Shown: positions 62,552 to 64,000 of the stretch, one piece after another
How the letters are laid out: the number at the start of each line of letters is the position of its first letter
How positions within the stretch are numbered: the stretch's first letter is position 1
Source of the DNA: Vibrio injensis
GTDB lineage: Bacteria; Pseudomonadota; Gammaproteobacteria; Enterobacterales; Vibrionaceae
Assembly: GCF_001895205.1 (NCBI RefSeq)
Contig: NZ_BDJF01000027.1
Coordinates: forward strand, 434,001-498,000
Direction: 5' to 3'
Length of the DNA stretch: 64,000 nucleotides
Translations under genes and position numbers: made by a program
The notes under the pieces: model-generated
Databases searched by the model: none
Told to the model about the DNA's origin: nothing
The model's input: the letters and a program-made list of their open reading frames with translations, nothing else

Positions 62552-64000
62552 ATGGAAAAACACTCACCGAACACCGCGAAAACGAGGGTCAGCCATCCGG
62601 TCTGGCATAGTCAATCTGAGCAGAATATTGTCGAGCAACTCAATAGTGATACAGACAGCGGCTTATCCTCTCAAGAAGTTCAAATTAGATTAGAACGTGA
62701 TGGACGAAATGTCATTACTGGGCAGGCGATGATGCCAGCATGGAAACGTTTACTATTACAGTTTCACAACCCTTTGATCTATATATTATTAGTAGCCACA
62801 CTCGTCACGACTATTTTGGGTGAATACGTTGATGCTGGAGTTATTTTATTAGTTGTTTTAATTAATGCGTTGATAGGCTTTATGCAAGAAAGTAAAGCTG
62901 AACAAGCGATTAACTCTCTTAAGAAAATGTTATCGTCCAATACGACGGTGATCCGTGATGGTAAAAAACAGTCGGTAACGACTACGGATCTGGTGTGTGG
63001 TGATATTGTCGTTCTAGCATCGGGTGATAAAGTGCCTGCGGATATTCGTCTTTATCAGTGCCGAGATTTACAGATTGATGAGTCCACCTTAACAGGGGAA
63101 TCTGTCGCTGTTGAAAAACGATTAGGTGAGTTAGCGCCTGATACGGTATTAGGCGATCGACAAAATATGGCTTTTGCAGGTACTTTAGTCACTTATGGCA
63201 CCGCTCAAGGCATTATTGTTGCGACAGGAGATAATACACAAACGGGCCAAATTGCCAGCATGATTGCCAGAGCCACTCAGCTAGAAACGCCACTCACTCG
63301 GAAAATTCATGCCTTTAGTCAATTACTGTTATGGGTGATTTTAATTTTGGCTGGCGCCACTTTTTTTATTGGTTTGGGTTATGGTTTACCTGCTGCCGAT
63401 ACGTTTATGGCGGCAGTGGCATTAGCGGTGGCGGCGATACCAGAAGGGTTGCCAGCGGTTGTCACTATTACACTCGCGATTGGTGTCCGGCGTATGGCAA
63501 AACGTCATGCGATTATTCGTACGTTATCAGCAGTAGAAACACTTGGTTCGACCAATGTCATCTGTTCAGATAAAACGGGGACGTTGACCGAAAACCAAAT
63601 GACGGTACAAAAGCTGTATGCGGGAGGCTTGGCTCTTGAAGTGACAGGTAGTGGTTATGTTCCACAGGGTGAAGTTCCTGAGATTTGGAAAACGAATGAT
63701 GCTTTTCAACATTTATTGCGTGCTGGATTATTAAATAATGACTCACGTTTGTTGGAAAAAGAAGATCGTTGGTTGGTGGAAGGCGATCCCACCGAGGGGG
63801 CGCTGATCGCTTGTGGTTTAAAAGCAGGATTAGACAATTCTTCTTGCCAGCAAACTTACCGTCGCCTTGATACCATTCCTTTCGAGTCTGATCGTCAATA
63901 TATGGCGACTTTGCACCGTTTTGATGAGCAACGTAATTTGATTTACCTTAAAGGGTCGGTAGAACAAATCAGTCGCCGTTGCCGTCAACAATTGATGGCA
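62552..64000 (+). CDS. P-type cation-transporting ATPase, PEGLP type (3' end outside window)
   Basis: The frame stays open for 483 codons to the window end, so the gene is 3'-partial. The N-terminal cation ATPase domain is followed by TGES at 181-184 (actuator domain), PEGLP at 297-301 (membrane ion site) and the phosphorylated Asp340 in DKTGT. The PEGLP motif and layout match the type IIA Ca2+/Mn2+ ATPases (PMR1/SERCA-like) found in bacteria, so export of a divalent cation is the best guess. The ribosome site AGGAGGTGAT is a 10-base match to the 16S 3' end, five bases before the ATG. Confidence 0.92.
   Translation, partial: MEKHSPNTAKTRVSHPVWHSQSEQNIVEQLNSDTDSGLSSQEVQIRLERDGRNVITGQAMMPAWKRLLLQFHNPLIYILLVATLVTTILGEYVDAGVILLVVLINALIGFMQESKAEQAINSLKKMLSSNTTVIRDGKKQSVTTTDLVCGDIVVLASGDKVPADIRLYQCRDLQIDESTLTGESVAVEKRLGELAPDTVLGDRQNMAFAGTLVTYGTAQGIIVATGDNTQTGQIASMIARATQLETPLTRKIHAFSQLLLWVILILAGATFFIGLGYGLPAADTFMAAVALAVAAIPEGLPAVVTITLAIGVRRMAKRHAIIRTLSAVETLGSTNVICSDKTGTLTENQMTVQKLYAGGLALEVTGSGYVPQGEVPEIWKTNDAFQHLLRAGLLNNDSRLLEKEDRWLVEGDPTEGALIACGLKAGLDNSSCQQTYRRLDTIPFESDRQYMATLHRFDEQRNLIYLKGSVEQISRRCRQQLMA

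Noticed and set aside
1-64000. CRISPR arrays, insertion sequences, prophage, rRNA or tRNA genes
   Set aside because: No regularly spaced repeats, transposase, phage structural gene or recognisable RNA gene was seen; short tRNAs could be missed by eye.

Overview
The window looks like a chromosomal segment of a marine gammaproteobacterium of the family Vibrionaceae, most probably a Vibrio. This rests on a vanchrobactin-type catechol siderophore locus laid out with Vibrio-style vab/fvt genes, a heme receptor next to a TonB1-like tonB-exbB-exbD operon, and many Fur-box-like sites. Base composition is moderate. I could not fix the species by reading alone. No rRNA, tRNA, CRISPR array, insertion sequence or prophage was recognised.

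Layout. (1) Positions 1-5460 hold a signalling pair (5'-truncated response regulator with a CheC-like output domain, then a PAS protein), NAD(P)HX repair (nnrDE), D-lactate dehydrogenase (ldhA) and GMP reductase (guaC). guaC has an unusual leader with two hairpins that share the same loop. (2) Positions 5460-8690 hold one large ATPase resembling the RloC anticodon nuclease, a candidate phage-defence gene, flanked by repeats and hairpins. (3) Positions 8690-33640 are a complete vanchrobactin-like system: outer-membrane receptor, esterase, MbtH-like protein, two-module NRPS, FepDGC-like ABC importer, MFS exporter, periplasmic binding lipoprotein, dihydroxybenzoate (DHB) synthesis and activation (VabB, E, C, A), a dedicated DAHP synthase and a phosphopantetheinyl transferase. 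The genes sit in several divergent units, with Fur-box-like sites in nearly every divergent promoter. The predicted monomer is DHB-D-(cationic amino acid)-L-Ser. (4) Positions 33640-39300 look like an isonitrile (PvcA/PvcB) pathway: a PvcB-like dioxygenase, an FAD monooxygenase, a LysR regulator, and an isonitrile synthase fused to a TauD/PvcB-like domain that has lost iron ligands. A long shared motif lies upstream of both transcription units. (5) Positions 39370-42340 hold an SbtA-like bicarbonate transporter with a small membrane protein, a divergent CbbR-like LysR regulator, and a TVP38/DedA-like protein. (6) Positions 42370-46450 hold nucleoside salvage genes (nucleoside hydrolase, Crp/Fnr-type regulator, nucleoside phosphorylase, PnuC-like transporter). 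(7) Positions 46580-51660 hold heme uptake: a secreted protein with a duplicated motif, a heme/hemoglobin receptor, and tonB-exbB-exbD. (8) Positions 51657-64000 are mixed: AraC regulator and sugar-efflux MFS, trhO, DoxX, CPBP protease, tyrS, a periplasmic rhodanese with a LuxR-type regulator, a small outer-membrane barrel, an EAL c-di-GMP phosphodiesterase with a CSS domain, and a 3'-truncated PEGLP-type P-type ATPase.

How the genes work together. VabG feeds chorismate. VabC, VabB and VabA make 2,3-DHB, and VabE loads it on the aryl carrier domain of VabB. VabF adds two amino acids and its thioesterase releases the product, with VabD activating the carriers. VabS exports the siderophore. The receptor (energised by TonB), the binding protein and the ABC importer bring it back, and VabH hydrolyses it. 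The neighbouring isonitrile genes use tyrosine-type chemistry and could supply a second small metabolite. The tonB operon near the heme receptor probably energises both receptors.
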